NCBI RefSeq assembly: GCF_008831285.2
Contig: NW_022204666.1
Location: 5,001-44,422, forward strand
Origin: Nymphaea colorata
Taxonomy: Eukaryota; Streptophyta; Magnoliopsida; Nymphaeales; Nymphaeaceae
Length of the DNA stretch: 39,422 bases
Direction: 5' to 3'
In this document: positions 27,232 through 39,422 of the stretch, piece after piece
How positions within the stretch are numbered: the first letter of the stretch is position 1
Layout: each line of letters opens with the position of its first letter
The notes under the pieces: model-generated
What the model was told of the DNA's origin: nothing
The model's input: only the letters and a program-made list of their open reading frames with translations
Databases searched by the model: none
Program-made: the position numbers and the translations under genes

Positions 27232-27346
27232 GAGAAAGAAAGGAAATTCTCTTATCTCATTCGGAAGGATATCATACCCATAACTATCCATGACTGTTTA
27301 TGTCTATAGCATGACCACTTGATGAAATGGGAGGGAAGTGAGGTAA

Positions 27347-27469
27347 ATGGCCGATACTACTGGAAGGATTCCTCTTTGGCTGATAGGTACTGTAACTGGT
27401 ATTCTTGTGATCGGTTTAATCGGCGTTTTCTTCTACGGATCATATTCCGGATTGGGATCATCCCTGTAA
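27347..27469 (+). CDS. psbJ: Photosystem II subunit J
   Basis: A 40-residue single-span protein starting [20 protein letters not shown] and ending SGLGSSL. It influences electron flow on the acceptor side and assembly. It is the last gene of psbEFLJ, and a purine-rich GGGAGGGAAGTGAGG lies just upstream of its ATG. A long hairpin follows. Confidence 0.96.
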   Translation: MADTTGRIPLWLIGTVTGILVIGLIGVFFYGSYSGLGSSL

Positions 27470-27498
27470 TAATCGGATGAACCGTACTGTAGACATGA

Positions 27499-27568
27499 AA
27501 GAGTAAGAACTCAACAGGACCTGACCCCTCCTTATATGGATTTGAGGTCCTGTTGAGTTCTTACTCTT
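27499..27568 (+). terminator. psbEFLJ 3' hairpin
   Basis: A perfect 24-base stem (27499-27522 with 27545-27568) and a 22-base loop, 29 bases after the psbJ stop. It is one of the strongest inverted repeats in the window and the likely RNA 3' end of the operon. Confidence 0.85.
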
Positions 27569-28693
27569 CGACCAAGACCTTGACCCATTCCATAAGAGGT
27601 GGAAATTCATCCAGTCAACACAATCATAATATATACATGTATTAGATTTTTCTAAATGAAAAATGGTTGATTGGCCCCGATGAAATTACTACATTCCTTA
27701 ATTTTTTATAATGTTTTTGAAATGTTGAATCCACTGATTGATTCATAGTATCTATAGATATAGTGTGGACTTTTCCGAAGTAAGAATAAAGTAAAGAAAG
27801 AAGGATCTTTTGAATGACATAAATAATATGGATTTCTACAGATGAAACACCTTACAAATCATTCCTATACTAAACTAATTGGAAACTAGGAAACTATAGA
27901 AAAATAAAGTTTGAACTGTCACTTTGATGTGAGTGATGAGATCAGATAATAAGGTATAATAAGATAATCAAATTAATAAGGATTTTGATATGCCCGAAAA
28001 CCCAAGATTTCCACTTTTTGACCCGGAATTAGAACATGAAAATCTTTTTAAGCGAGTCTTTTTTCTTTTTATAAGTTCATTGAAAATTATAAGTTCATTG
28101 CAAAAATTCCATTTGCTCAATGGAGTTTCTCTTGCCCCTCTTTTTTTATCCCCCATACTTCTCTTCTTTCTTATGAATTCAAAGAGGTTCCGATAAACCC
28201 GCAATTCATATTTATTTGATTTGACGAATGAGACCCAGAACCTTTATTATTTCGACGCAACGAAAGAGCGGAAAATTACTTTTCTTTCTTTGTAGAAAGA
28301 AGATTTGGGAGACGAGTAATCTTTCCTGGAGCCTTCCTTTTTTCTTCATTTATCCTGCTTTCTACCCCTGCTTCCCACTTATGCGTTTATTAGATATAGA
28401 ATCTAAAAGTATTGAGGCATTACGTGCCATTTACCATGTGGCAATAAGAAACCTGGCATAATCACACTAAACTAAATTTTGTAAATTTTGATCCAATCAT
28501 CTTCTTTTGCAATTCCATACTATTGCTATTTTCTAATCTGGAATACAAGTCATCTCCGATATCTCGAAATAGTATAATAAAAAGCAAGCAAAAAGGGGCT
28601 TTCCATGATTTTTGACCGCGCATACACATAATATAATTGCGATCAAAAAAAATTCAGCTTTTTTACCAGCTCTATGTTGAGGAATCCGTGGAT
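27569..28693. other. psbJ-petA spacer
   Basis: About 1.1 kb between the convergent psbJ (+) and petA (-). AT-rich. Open frames of 68-78 codons on both strands (27968-28461) overlap one another and match no family. No gene is seen. This spacer is widely used as a variable plastid marker. Confidence 0.7.
28069..28100. repeat. Short direct repeat in psbJ-petA spacer
   Basis: Two 14-base copies of TTATAAGTTCATTG, at 28069-28082 and 28087-28100, with a period of 18 bases. A minor slippage repeat. Confidence 0.8.
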
Positions 28694-29667
<974 letters not shown>

Positions 29668-29872
29668 TCATTGATCCCGGAAATTTCTACAATAAATTAG
29701 GTAGGGAGTCAGTATAGTTCCCTATCCCCGATTCTGCCATTGTATGGAATACAGAAGTAATCTAATCCCCTCGACGAGTCAAAGCATAAAGAATGAGTAA
29801 GATTTTGAATGGTTTGTTTATATACAAAGTGACATTACAATTTTCTTTATGTTATCAGATTAAATCAGTTCT

Positions 29873-30568
29873 TCACTCATTCAGTGAATGATAAATCACT
29901 ACAAGTGAAGGAGATACACGGTTTAAATAATGAAAGATCCAATATTTCAAAATTGTATCTAGAATGACCGGAAAGGTAGAAACGAGACCGGATATAATTT
30001 TATCATTCTGAACAAATCCAAAATCTTTGTAGAACGAACCAATCATTAGTTCCCAAGCGTGGGGCGAATGGAATCCAATACATAAATCGGTTAATAAGAG
30101 AATGGAAAAAGCTTTTATTGTGTCGCTTAAGTTATAGAGGAATTCCTGAACCCAAGAATTCAGAGTGATAAGTTCTTCATTACCCAGAATAGAATAAGCA
30201 CTTAGAATAGCGAAACAGGTTATATTTGTCGAGAAATGCAAAATAATATGTATATGATCTTGATTGTGCATTCTTACCAATTGTATCGTTTCTTTGTGGA
30301 TTCCTATACGAAGCTTTTGTATATGTGTCTCCGGATACTCCTTTATCATTTCGTCCAACAAGAAAAGTTCTTCTAATTTGATGAATCCTTCTAGAATGTT
30401 CTTTTCTTGAATATCATTCAAAAAAGTTTCGGATTGGCTGGTATTCCACCAATTAGTCACCCAAGGTTCCATACTTTTATTAAATGAGAGAGAAATTCCC
30501 CAAGGCAGAAATACGATAGATGCAAGATATGGTAGGGGATTCAATGCTTTCTTTTTCGTCACTTCCAA
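29873..30568 (-). CDS. cemA: Chloroplast envelope membrane protein CemA
   Basis: Intact 231-residue CemA (Ycf10), an inner-envelope protein linked to proton exchange and inorganic carbon uptake. The start is [20 protein letters not shown] at 30568. About four membrane spans are visible, including [20 protein letters not shown] and the C-terminal [20 protein letters not shown]. It lies between ycf4 and petA on one strand, the usual co-transcribed group. Confidence 0.96.
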   Translation of the reverse strand: MEVTKKKALNPLPYLASIVFLPWGISLSFNKSMEPWVTNWWNTSQSETFLNDIQEKNILEGFIKLEELFLLDEMIKEYPETHIQKLRIGIHKETIQLVRMHNQDHIHIILHFSTNITCFAILSAYSILGNEELITLNSWVQEFLYNLSDTIKAFSILLLTDLCIGFHSPHAWELMIGSFYKDFGFVQNDKIISGLVSTFPVILDTILKYWIFHYLNRVSPSLVVIYHSLNE

Positions 30569-31540
30569 TCCGTGAATTGTTAATGAACCTGATTCATTTG
30601 TTGACTATGTCTGATATTTGTATGATGTATGAAGCACGAGTTCTATAACGAGGTATGGAACCTATGGATCTATTTTCCATTGTGTAATTTGTTTAGTCCT
30701 TGTCTCCAGAAATGGAATAAGGGTTAATTTATTTCGAATGCGGAGGTAATGAAATAGTGGCCCCAGACATCTCAATCGGTCAAATTCGGATCAATTGCAT
30801 GTTCATTTGGTCTTTTTGATGAATGCCAGAAAGAAGCACTTGAAGTAACAAACATGAATATTATTCGTATTTCGAGAAAAACTCTTTTGTTATATCAATC
30901 AATTATTTCGAATTGTTTCACTGATTATCCACATCCCAGGAATAATCGAGGGGATAATTCTGAAAAATACCGATGATGAAATCCGAAATAGTCGGCAAAA
31001 CGGGAGTGGTTCTAAAAAATCCAATTGTTTGGTCATCAAGAAACAAGCATTAAGAAAGATGAATAAAAAGAAAGGTGACAAAAGAGGGATAATTTACTGG
31101 GTATGATCCATCTTATCTTCATCTATTCTTATCTTCATCTATATATAATGTAATGTATTGATTCGAAATATTGGTCCTAAAATCCTAAAATATGGATTCT
31201 GTACTCTGACCTGATATATGTGATGAATACATACTTATGAAACTTGTTAATAATATGAAAATGAAAGAATTCAGTGGAATTTCATACGCATGAAAAATAG
31301 TTTTGATGGACTAAAATCACTTCATGGTATGATTGTTCCATAAGTCCACCTGCTCCATGGTACGCAGGACATGGTATTTCCATCGGGATGTGGGAAATAG
31401 GATTTAACTAAATGTTTTCATCAAAGGAGCGAAACATCAGTTATAGTTATATTAAAAGAAAAAAAGAAAAAGGGATTCTTGGGTTCCCTCCCTCTCCCTC
31501 GTGACGAGGAGCACTCATTCCTCGATTTCTTTGTTTCATT
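30569..31540. other. cemA-ycf4 spacer
   Basis: About 970 bases without a gene, AT-rich. A 60-codon open frame at 30899-31081 (minus) has no recognisable homology. It contains the tandem repeat at 31111-31142. Confidence 0.7.
31111..31142. repeat. 16-bp perfect tandem repeat in cemA-ycf4 spacer
   Basis: Two exact copies (31111-31126 and 31127-31142) of TCTTATCTTCATCTAT. Likely slipped-strand duplication. Confidence 0.9.
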
Positions 31541-32095
31541 TCAAAATACTTCAATTGGTACGCGCAAAAAATAGGCCGATTCGGCAGCTTTTTGTTCAAT
31601 TTCTCGTGGAGTTAAATTCTCATCGGTACGCGTCAATGGAATGTCTCCCCGGCCCCCAATTTCCATATAAAGGACACGGCGAGGAAAAAGACCCTCTTTC
31701 ACTTCTATTCTGATCGAACGGATATCTCTTATACGGAATCGAAAGAAGATGCGACGATTTCTTCCAGGAAATCCCCAACGAAAAATACACACTATTCCTT
31801 CTTTTCTATCGAATTTGTCATAACCGCTACCTACACTCCACAAAATTGTGCACCACAAATAGGAGCTAATGAATAGACCCGCGATACCGTAGAAACACAT
31901 TACGATCCCTTGTGGAAAAAAAACGATTTGCTGAGATGGGAATAAGGATATCAGATTCCTACCAAAATAACTGGAAGTTCCAACCAATAAAAATCCTAGT
32001 GAACCTAAAAAAAGGATACAGGCCCAGCAGAAGTTACTTATTTTTCTAGAACCCGTTATAAGTTCTATCCATATATGTTCTGATCGCCAATTCAT
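31541..32095 (-). CDS. ycf4: Photosystem I assembly protein Ycf4
   Basis: Intact 184-residue Ycf4, the usual length, starting [20 protein letters not shown]. Two N-terminal membrane spans (about residues 22-42 and 62-84) are followed by a stromal domain with [20 protein letters not shown]. It scaffolds photosystem I assembly. No sign of the accelerated evolution seen in some legumes. Confidence 0.96.
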   Translation of the reverse strand: MNWRSEHIWIELITGSRKISNFCWACILFLGSLGFLLVGTSSYFGRNLISLFPSQQIVFFPQGIVMCFYGIAGLFISSYLWCTILWSVGSGYDKFDRKEGIVCIFRWGFPGRNRRIFFRFRIRDIRSIRIEVKEGLFPRRVLYMEIGGRGDIPLTRTDENLTPREIEQKAAESAYFLRVPIEVF

Positions 32096-32535
32096 ACTAG
32101 ATTAGATCGAGTTTCATTCTATTGGAATTGAGAGAATCATCAAAATGAGTTTTTTGGCTCCCAAAGTAACTTTCATCCGCTAATACTATCACGATGTAAA
32201 TCATCAATCAGGATTCATTCATCAAATCAGTTAGATAGAACTAACATCTCCACCCATTCAAACTAGCATCACCCTCATTCATATGATCTAGATATATCTA
32301 TTTACATATCATTATCATACATAATATATATTCCAGATATCCGATCGACCCGTTGAAATAAAAGTCGAGCTATAGATGCATAAACATGGATTGATCCATA
32401 TGATCATCTATTTACATTTGTGGTTTGTGTCCGAAGTCCGAAGCCGCATGTCGTACCATTCCCATTAAATGAAATGAAAATCTGTATTATGATCCAAAGA
32501 TTGAAATAAATTGATGAGATTGGAGCCCATCATAT
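32096..32535. other. ycf4-psaI spacer
   Basis: 440 bases, AT-rich, with no gene and no strong hairpin. Confidence 0.65.
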
Positions 32536-32646
32536 CTAGACAATCTTGTTTTTTTGAACATGGAAAAATAAAGAAACCATTGCAATTGCCGGAAATAATA
32601 GGCCTACTAAAGGCACAAAAATAGAGGGTAAGTTGAGATCTGTCAT
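32536..32646 (-). CDS. psaI: Photosystem I subunit VIII
   Basis: A 36-residue single-span protein, [20 protein letters not shown] then [16 protein letters not shown]. It helps organise the PsaL region of photosystem I. The ATG is at 32646 and TAG at 32536-32538. It lies between accD and ycf4 on the same strand. Confidence 0.95.
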   Translation of the reverse strand: MTDLNLPSIFVPLVGLLFPAIAMVSLFFHVQKNKIV

Positions 32647-33361
32647 AGAATCGGTGCCTCGGTGTATTTAATTGATACTTCTCTTTGTTATAAAGATATC
32701 TATTATAATTATATATTATAATTATAAGTATATTAATATAATATTCTAAGTTATTAGAATATGAGTGCAAAGAATGTGGATCTAAACTAAATAGAAATTA
32801 GTGTACTTACCCATCCTTTTCCGGGAAATATATGTATGAGAAGAGAATCTTATTATTCTTATTCCTCCCTTATGTTTCTAAACAAATTTCTTCTCAAGGA
32901 TTCGTTATAATTTGATCCAACAAGGATTCATATTACAAATGTATGATTCTCGGGAGATATAGAAGTGTTGCATATTGATTTCTATATCTTAGTTAGGTTG
33001 GAACATTTGATATGTAACAAGGGGAAGGGGGCTTTTTTGGATTTCTCTAATTTGGATTTCTCCGAAGGAAAAAGACACTACTTTGATCTTTTATCCTGCT
33101 CTGTTGCTAAAGGGTCCGTCCCTGATCTGATTACTCATTAGTAAAGGTAGGATAAAAGAAAAGATGGATCTGGAGAAAAAATCCTCTGAAACTTCTGATT
33201 CTTACTACTTCACTACAATTACAAATTGTCTTTATGCCAGCAAAGAAAGCTCCATCCTTGCTACTTCAATTCTGATAAACGAAATGAACTACTTTTTTGC
33301 CTACAAATAACTAAATCTATCGCTCTACTACTTTTTTGACTTGAATTTCTTTGGTTCAAGT
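32647..33361. other. psaI-accD spacer
   Basis: 715 bases without a gene. It includes an AT-rich segment near 32700-32760 and a partial repeat of TTTGGATTTCTC at 33036-33047 and 33051-33062. The minus-strand open frame at 32465-32770 overlaps psaI in another frame and is not a gene. Confidence 0.7.
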
Positions 33362-34822
33362 TCAAGGGCGGGGAAAGAACCCATGGAACTGAAATAACTC
33401 ACTCGGAACACCTTTTAAAAGATTACGCGGTACGATTGGATCAAATAAACCCTTATTGAATAAATACTCCGCTACTTGTGAACCCTCAGGTACTGTCTTC
33501 TTCAATGTTTGTTCAATTACTCTTTTACCCGCGAATGCAATGTAAGCATTGGGTTCGGCAATAATGATATCTCCCAACATACCAAAACTGGCTGTCACTC
33601 CACCAGTTGTAGGGGATGTAAGGATTGATACATAGAATAATTTTTTATTTGATTGATAATTGTATAAAGCGGAAGATATTTTAGCCATTTGCATCAAGCT
33701 CAAACTTCCTTCTTGCATGCGCGCTCCTCCAGAAGCACACACCATAATAACTGGGAGAGATCTATCAGTAGCATACTCGATCAAACGTGTAATTTTCTCG
33801 CCTACTACGGATCCCATACTACCCCCCATGAACTTAAAATCCATAACACCAATTGCTATAGGAATACCATTGAGTTTGCCTATGCCTGTTTGAACAGCCT
33901 CAGCCAAACCCGTCTCTATTTGATAAGAATTGATACGATCCCTATAAGGGTCCTCCTCAGAATGAAATTCAATAGGGTCCATAGAGACCATGTTTTCATC
34001 CATAGGGGCCCAAGTGCCTGGATCAATCAAAAGTTCGATTCTATCTGAGCTACTCATTTTCAAGTGGTATCCACATTGTTCACAAATATTCATTTTTGAA
34101 CTAAAAAATTTCTTATAATTTAATCCATAACAATTTTCACATTGAACCCATAAATGTCTGTATCTTTTATTTCTATCTAAATCATTATGTCTTCCGAAAT
34201 CACTGTCACTAACACCACTAGTTTTTAGATTGGAGCTCCCACGGTCACTACCCCTTTCACTATCGCTACAAATGTAACTATAAATGTAATTGTCACTTGA
34301 ATTGTTGCTACCATTTGGAATGCAACTATCCATATTGGTTTCAGAACGAATATAACTGTCAATGCAACTATTTATGTGACTCTTCCAACTATGCCTAGTA
34401 TCATACACGTAATGATCATAATAGCGATTGTAACTCTTAGACCCATTATTTAGATTCAGATAACTAGAAAATAAACTTTCTAGTTCACCCAGAAAGTAAC
34501 TATCAGTGTCAATCTCAAAAATCTGATTTTCAATATCGAAATATATGGAATAACTGTCACCATTACTATCCCTAACCCAAAAAGTCTCACCAGAGATGAG
34601 ACTCCAAACGTCCTTGACACCGCCCAAGTTGAGTAAATAATCAACATTACTGCAACTATAACTGCCCCTACCACTCCAACTATTAACGTTTTTCTCACTA
34701 TCATTTATAATGGGTTCTTCACTCCCGCTGGTATTTCCAATAGGGCCAAGACTCGCACTTAGTCCACACCTGCGCCCTAAATCCTCATTAGACAACATTG
34801 AATTTAACCACCATTTTTCCAT
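33362..34822 (-). CDS. accD: Acetyl-CoA carboxylase carboxyltransferase beta subunit
   Basis: A full-length 486-residue beta subunit of the heteromeric plastid acetyl-CoA carboxylase, which makes malonyl-CoA for fatty acid synthesis. The start is [20 protein letters not shown] at 34822, with two GGAGG elements just upstream. Residues about 30-220 are a plant-type Ser/Asn/Tyr-rich extension. The zinc ribbon uses C228, C231, C247 and C250. The catalytic fold follows, with the blocks [18 protein letters not shown] and [20 protein letters not shown]. The frame is clean. Some lineages lose accD, but not this one. Confidence 0.97.
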   Translation of the reverse strand: MEKWWLNSMLSNEDLGRRCGLSASLGPIGNTSGSEEPIINDSEKNVNSWSGRGSYSCSNVDYLLNLGGVKDVWSLISGETFWVRDSNGDSYSIYFDIENQIFEIDTDSYFLGELESLFSSYLNLNNGSKSYNRYYDHYVYDTRHSWKSHINSCIDSYIRSETNMDSCIPNGSNNSSDNYIYSYICSDSERGSDRGSSNLKTSGVSDSDFGRHNDLDRNKRYRHLWVQCENCYGLNYKKFFSSKMNICEQCGYHLKMSSSDRIELLIDPGTWAPMDENMVSMDPIEFHSEEDPYRDRINSYQIETGLAEAVQTGIGKLNGIPIAIGVMDFKFMGGSMGSVVGEKITRLIEYATDRSLPVIMVCASGGARMQEGSLSLMQMAKISSALYNYQSNKKLFYVSILTSPTTGGVTASFGMLGDIIIAEPNAYIAFAGKRVIEQTLKKTVPEGSQVAEYLFNKGLFDPIVPRNLLKGVPSELFQFHGFFPRP

Positions 34823-35482
34823 AAAGCCCCTCCGCCTCCTGTTTGGAAATACAATACAATATATGAATAGTCATTCGCTGAATAATCTACTATTTCATTT
34901 CCGATCGGAATAAGCATATGGATCCAATTCTTAGGATTATTATCTCATACTCTAATACTAATAATAAGAAGTGAGTATTGAAAGAAATGATTCCTTTTTT
35001 GTCTTATGGAAGCCGGAGTATCACTCACTACACTATCACTATATATGATATAATGGAATCTTTTCTTCACTTCAATAATAAATTAAATAAAGATCAATTA
35101 AAACAGAGGTTTTTCTCCCATGTCGTAGACAAATACTCATTAGAAAGATAGAAAGAAAGATCTGTTCCCTCCTCTGAATAATTTTTGTATATATTATGAA
35201 TATTAGTTTCTATTGAAACATGGAACGAAAAGGACAATATACGGGATGAGTAGAAGGAGTTGTGACCCTTAGCTTGATCTATAGTCCACAACTAGAGAGA
35301 ATATCAAATGATCCGCCAATCCCGAGGATCCATGGGTTCATTATGGATCCAACAATAGAAAGATTGAACTCTTTAGTTTTAAAGAGAAGATTTTAATTTT
35401 AGATCTTGCTTGCATACTGCATAGCATACGTATGTACATATTGATATATGCAAATACATAGGAGCCTTATTCTTTAGTTGGT
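34823..35482. other. accD-rbcL spacer
   Basis: About 660 bases, AT-rich, upstream of accD and downstream of rbcL on the minus strand. The 65-codon frame at 35094-35291 matches no family. No gene is seen. Confidence 0.65.
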
Positions 35483-35520
35483 TCGGCTCAATCCTTTTAT
35501 TTAGTAAAAGATTGGGCCGA
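35483..35520 (-). terminator. rbcL 3' hairpin
   Basis: TCGGCTCAATCCTTTTA pairs with GTAAAAGATTGGGCCGA around a short AT-rich loop, with one or two mismatches. It lies about 45 bases past the rbcL stop on the minus strand, the place of the well-known rbcL 3' stem-loop. Confidence 0.8.
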
Positions 35521-35565
35521 GTTTAATTTTAATTGGTGGAACGAACGGGAATCCGAATCACTGAA

Positions 35566-37017
<1,452 letters not shown>

Positions 37018-37178
37018 TTAAGAATTCTCACAACAACCGGGGTCTACTCGACATGGATTAGGCGTGAATGAAACCTTTCACAGCAATCCCTGACAAAATT
37101 CTCAACTAATATCAACTAATTAGAAATTGAAATGCTTCATTAGTGGACCATAGTATTTGATTCGTCAAATGTATCATT

Positions 37179-37208
37179 ATTGTATACTGTTTCATATGTA
37201 TGGCGCAA
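37179..37208 (-). promoter_or_regulatory. rbcL promoter (PEP type)
   Basis: On the minus strand TTGCGC (37203-37208) and TACAAT (37179-37184) are spaced by 18 bases, about 185 bases upstream of the ATG. Sequence and distance match the conserved rbcL promoter of angiosperms. Confidence 0.85.
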
Positions 37209-37316
37209 CCCAACCCCTTTTTCTCAAGTTCCTAATTGGTCTCCTTCTGCTTTTTTTCGTTTTTTTATCTATTTTATCTACTAAACAAACCAATTAATAT
37301 AATAAAAAATTGACTC

Positions 37317-37347
37317 TTGACAGTGATATATGTTGTATATGTATATC
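37317..37347 (+). promoter_or_regulatory. Likely atpB promoter (PEP type)
   Basis: TTGACA at 37317-37322 is followed by a TATA-rich segment (37336-37347) that offers several possible -10 boxes. It lies about 470 bases upstream of atpB, within the range reported for the distal atpB promoters. The exact -10 is uncertain. Confidence 0.5.
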
Positions 37348-37787
37348 GTATATGTGAAAAAATATACAGAATACAAAATGGAAAGAAGACTAGGCGAAAA
37401 TAAAAAAATAAGGAAGATCAGCGGATGAGATATCAATAATGACTCATAAATCAAGTTCGGGTTCGAATTCCATACATTATATATATCCATATATATATAA
37501 TTCTAGATGGGATTGTTTCTCTTTCTAATGATAGATAAATGAAAGACTTCCTCATGATCCTTATTTACCTACTCGTACTCGATATTTCGAATATCGATTG
37601 GGTTGGGTGAACTTGAAAATTCATTCATTGAATCAAATCAGTAAGCGATTGAATTGGATTCGATTGAATAGTACCAACAAAATCGAGCGCTAACTCCCAT
37701 TTCTTATTGAATTAACCGATCAACTTGCTATCGTACATTTTCGGTTCGGTAATATTCGCAAAAACTTTAGACATAGTTCAGTTTTTT

Positions 37788-39276
37788 ATGAGAACAAATC
37801 CTACTACTTCTGGTCTCGGAGTTTCAACACTTGTGGAAAAAAATCAGGGACGTATCGCTCAAATCATTGGTCCAGTACTGGATGTAGCTTTTTCCCCGGG
37901 GAAGATGCCTAATATTTACAACTCTTTGGTAGTTAAGGGTCGAGATACCGCAGGTCAGGAAATTAATGTGACTTGTGAGGTACAGCAATTATTAGGAAAT
38001 AATCGAGTTAGAGCTGTAGCTATGAGTGCTACAGATGGGCTGACGAGAGGAATGGAAGTGATTGACACGGGAGCTCCTCTAAGTGTTCCAGTCGGTGGAG
38101 CCACTCTAGGACGAATTTTCAATGTTCTTGGAGAACCTGTTGATAATTTAGGTCCTGTAGATACTCGCACAACATCTCCTATTCATAGACCCGCACCCGC
38201 TTTTACACAATTAGATACAAAATTATCAATCTTTGAAACGGGCATTAAAGTGGTGGATCTTTTAGCGCCTTATCGGCGTGGGGGAAAAATCGGACTATTC
38301 GGGGGAGCCGGAGTGGGTAAAACAGTACTCATCATGGAATTAATCAACAACATTGCCAAAGCTCATGGGGTGTATCCGTATTCGGCGGAGTAGGAGAACG
38401 CACTCGTGAAGGAAATGATCTTTACATGGAAATGAAAGAATCCGGGGTGATTAATGAAGAAAATATGCAGAATCTAAAGTAGCTCTAGTATATGGACAGA
38501 TGAATGAACCCCCGGGAGCTCGTATGAGAGTCGGTTTGACTGCCCTAACCATGGCGGAATATTTCCGTGATGTTAATGAACAAGACGTACTTCTATTTAT
38601 TGACAATATCTTTCGCTTCGTTCAAGCGGGGTCAGAAGTATCTGCCTTATTAGGTAGAATGCCTTCCGCCGTGGGTTATCAGCCTACCCTGAGTACAGAA
38701 ATGGTTCTTTGCAAGAAAGAATTACTTCTACTAAAGAGGATCTATAACTTCCATTCAAGCAGTTTATGTACCTGCGGACGATTGACTGATCCTGCTCCTG
38801 CCACGACATTTGCACATTTAGATGCTACTACCGTACTATCAAGAGGATTAGCTGCCAAAGGTATCTATCCAGCAGTAGATCCTTTAGATTCAACGTCAAC
38901 TATGCTCCAACCTCGGATTGTTGGCGAAGAACATTACGAAACTGCGCAAAGAGTTAAGCAAACTTTACAACGTTACAAAGAACTTCAGGACATTATAGCT
39001 ATTCTTGGACTGGACGAATTATCCGAAGAGATCGTTTAACCGTAGCAAGAGCGCGAAAAATTGAACGTTCTTATCACAACCCTCTTCGTAGCAGAAGTAT
39101 TTACTGGTTCTCCAGGAAATATGTTGGTCTCGCAGAAACAATTAGGGGGTTTCAACTGATCCTTTCCGGAGAATTAGATAGTTTTCCCGAGCAGGCCTTT
39201 TATTTGGTAAGTAATATCGATGAAGCTACCGCGAAGGCTATGAACTTAGAAAGTAGAGAGCAAATTGAAGAAATGA
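37788..39276 (+). CDS. atpB: ATP synthase CF1 beta subunit (about eight frameshifts)
   Basis: The catalytic beta subunit of the chloroplast ATP synthase. The start is [15 protein letters not shown] at 37788. The first ~200 residues read cleanly, through the P-loop GGAGVGKT near residue 172. Single missing bases then occur near 38373, 38465, 38703, 38738, 39028, 39066, 39085 and 39119. The [20 protein letters not shown] and [20 protein letters not shown] blocks remain visible. The span is 1,489 bases against the usual 1,497. The stop TGA (39274-39276) overlaps the atpE start by four bases (ATGA), the conserved arrangement. The damage pattern matches that at the left edge. Confidence 0.94.
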
Positions 39277-39422
39277 CCCTAAATCTTTGTGTACTGACTC
39301 CTAATAGAATTATTTGGGATTCAGAAGTGAAAGAAATCATTTTATCTACTAATAGTGGCCAAATCGGCGTATTACCAAACCACGCCCCTGTTGCCACGGC
39401 CGTAGATATTGGTATTTTAAGA
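39273..39422 (+). CDS. atpE: ATP synthase CF1 epsilon subunit (5' part, cut by window end)
   Basis: The first 50 codons of the epsilon subunit, which inhibits and regulates CF1. It reads [20 protein letters not shown] and continues [20 protein letters not shown] in a clean frame to the window edge. The usual length is about 133 residues. The start overlaps the atpB stop. Confidence 0.95.
   Translation, partial: MTLNLCVLTPNRIIWDSEVKEIILSTNSGQIGVLPNHAPVATAVDIGILR

Noticed and set aside
27968-28461. Three 68-78-codon ORFs in the psbJ-petA spacer
   Set aside because: Opposite-strand frames overlap each other, composition is low-complexity, and no homology is recognised.

Overview
The window is plastid (chloroplast) DNA from a seed plant, most likely a core eudicot. 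Gene order, intron positions and protein sequences match the ordinary angiosperm chromosome, shown in reverse of the usual map. It runs from the 5' two-thirds of ycf2 and trnI-CAU, which normally lie in the inverted repeat, through the ribosomal-protein cluster into the large single-copy region, and stops inside atpE. I could not name the genus. An intact infA argues against most rosids and Solanaceae, and an intact accD with a long N-terminus argues against grasses.

Layout, left to right. (1) 1-5053: ycf2 (-) and trnI-CAU (+). (2) 5218-13146, all +: rpl23, rpl2, rps19, rpl22, rps3, rpl16, rpl14, rps8, infA, rpl36, rps11, rpoA, the plastid S10/spc/alpha-like operon. (3) 13559-18793, -: psbB-psbT-psbH-petB-petD, with psbN antisense. 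(4) 19237-22585, +: clpP (two introns), the 5' exon of trans-spliced rps12, and rpl20. (5) 22867-24140, -: rps18, rpl33, psaJ. (6) trnP-UGG and trnW-CCA (+), petG and petL (-), psbE-F-L-J (+). (7) 28694-36993, -: petA, cemA, ycf4, psaI, accD, rbcL. (8) 37788-end, +: atpB and atpE. Together these encode parts of the translation apparatus, the plastid RNA polymerase, both photosystems, cytochrome b6f, Rubisco large subunit, ATP synthase, Clp protease and acetyl-CoA carboxylase.

The most unusual thing here is sequence quality. Genes in roughly 1-9.9 kb and 38.3-39.2 kb are broken by many single-base deletions, usually inside short homopolymers. Genes in the middle are almost all intact. The exceptions there are single-base losses in rps8, rpl36 and rps11 and two in petA. 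This looks like a long-read contig with thin coverage at its ends. Nuclear copies of plastid DNA or real gene decay are less likely explanations.

I found no new biological system. Points of real biological interest are candidate C-to-U RNA-editing sites (an ACG start in psbL, and codons in petB, petL, clpP and rpoA), a petD stop codon that reads CAA and extends the protein by ten residues, several perfect palindromes in intergenic spacers, and a few short tandem repeats usable as markers.
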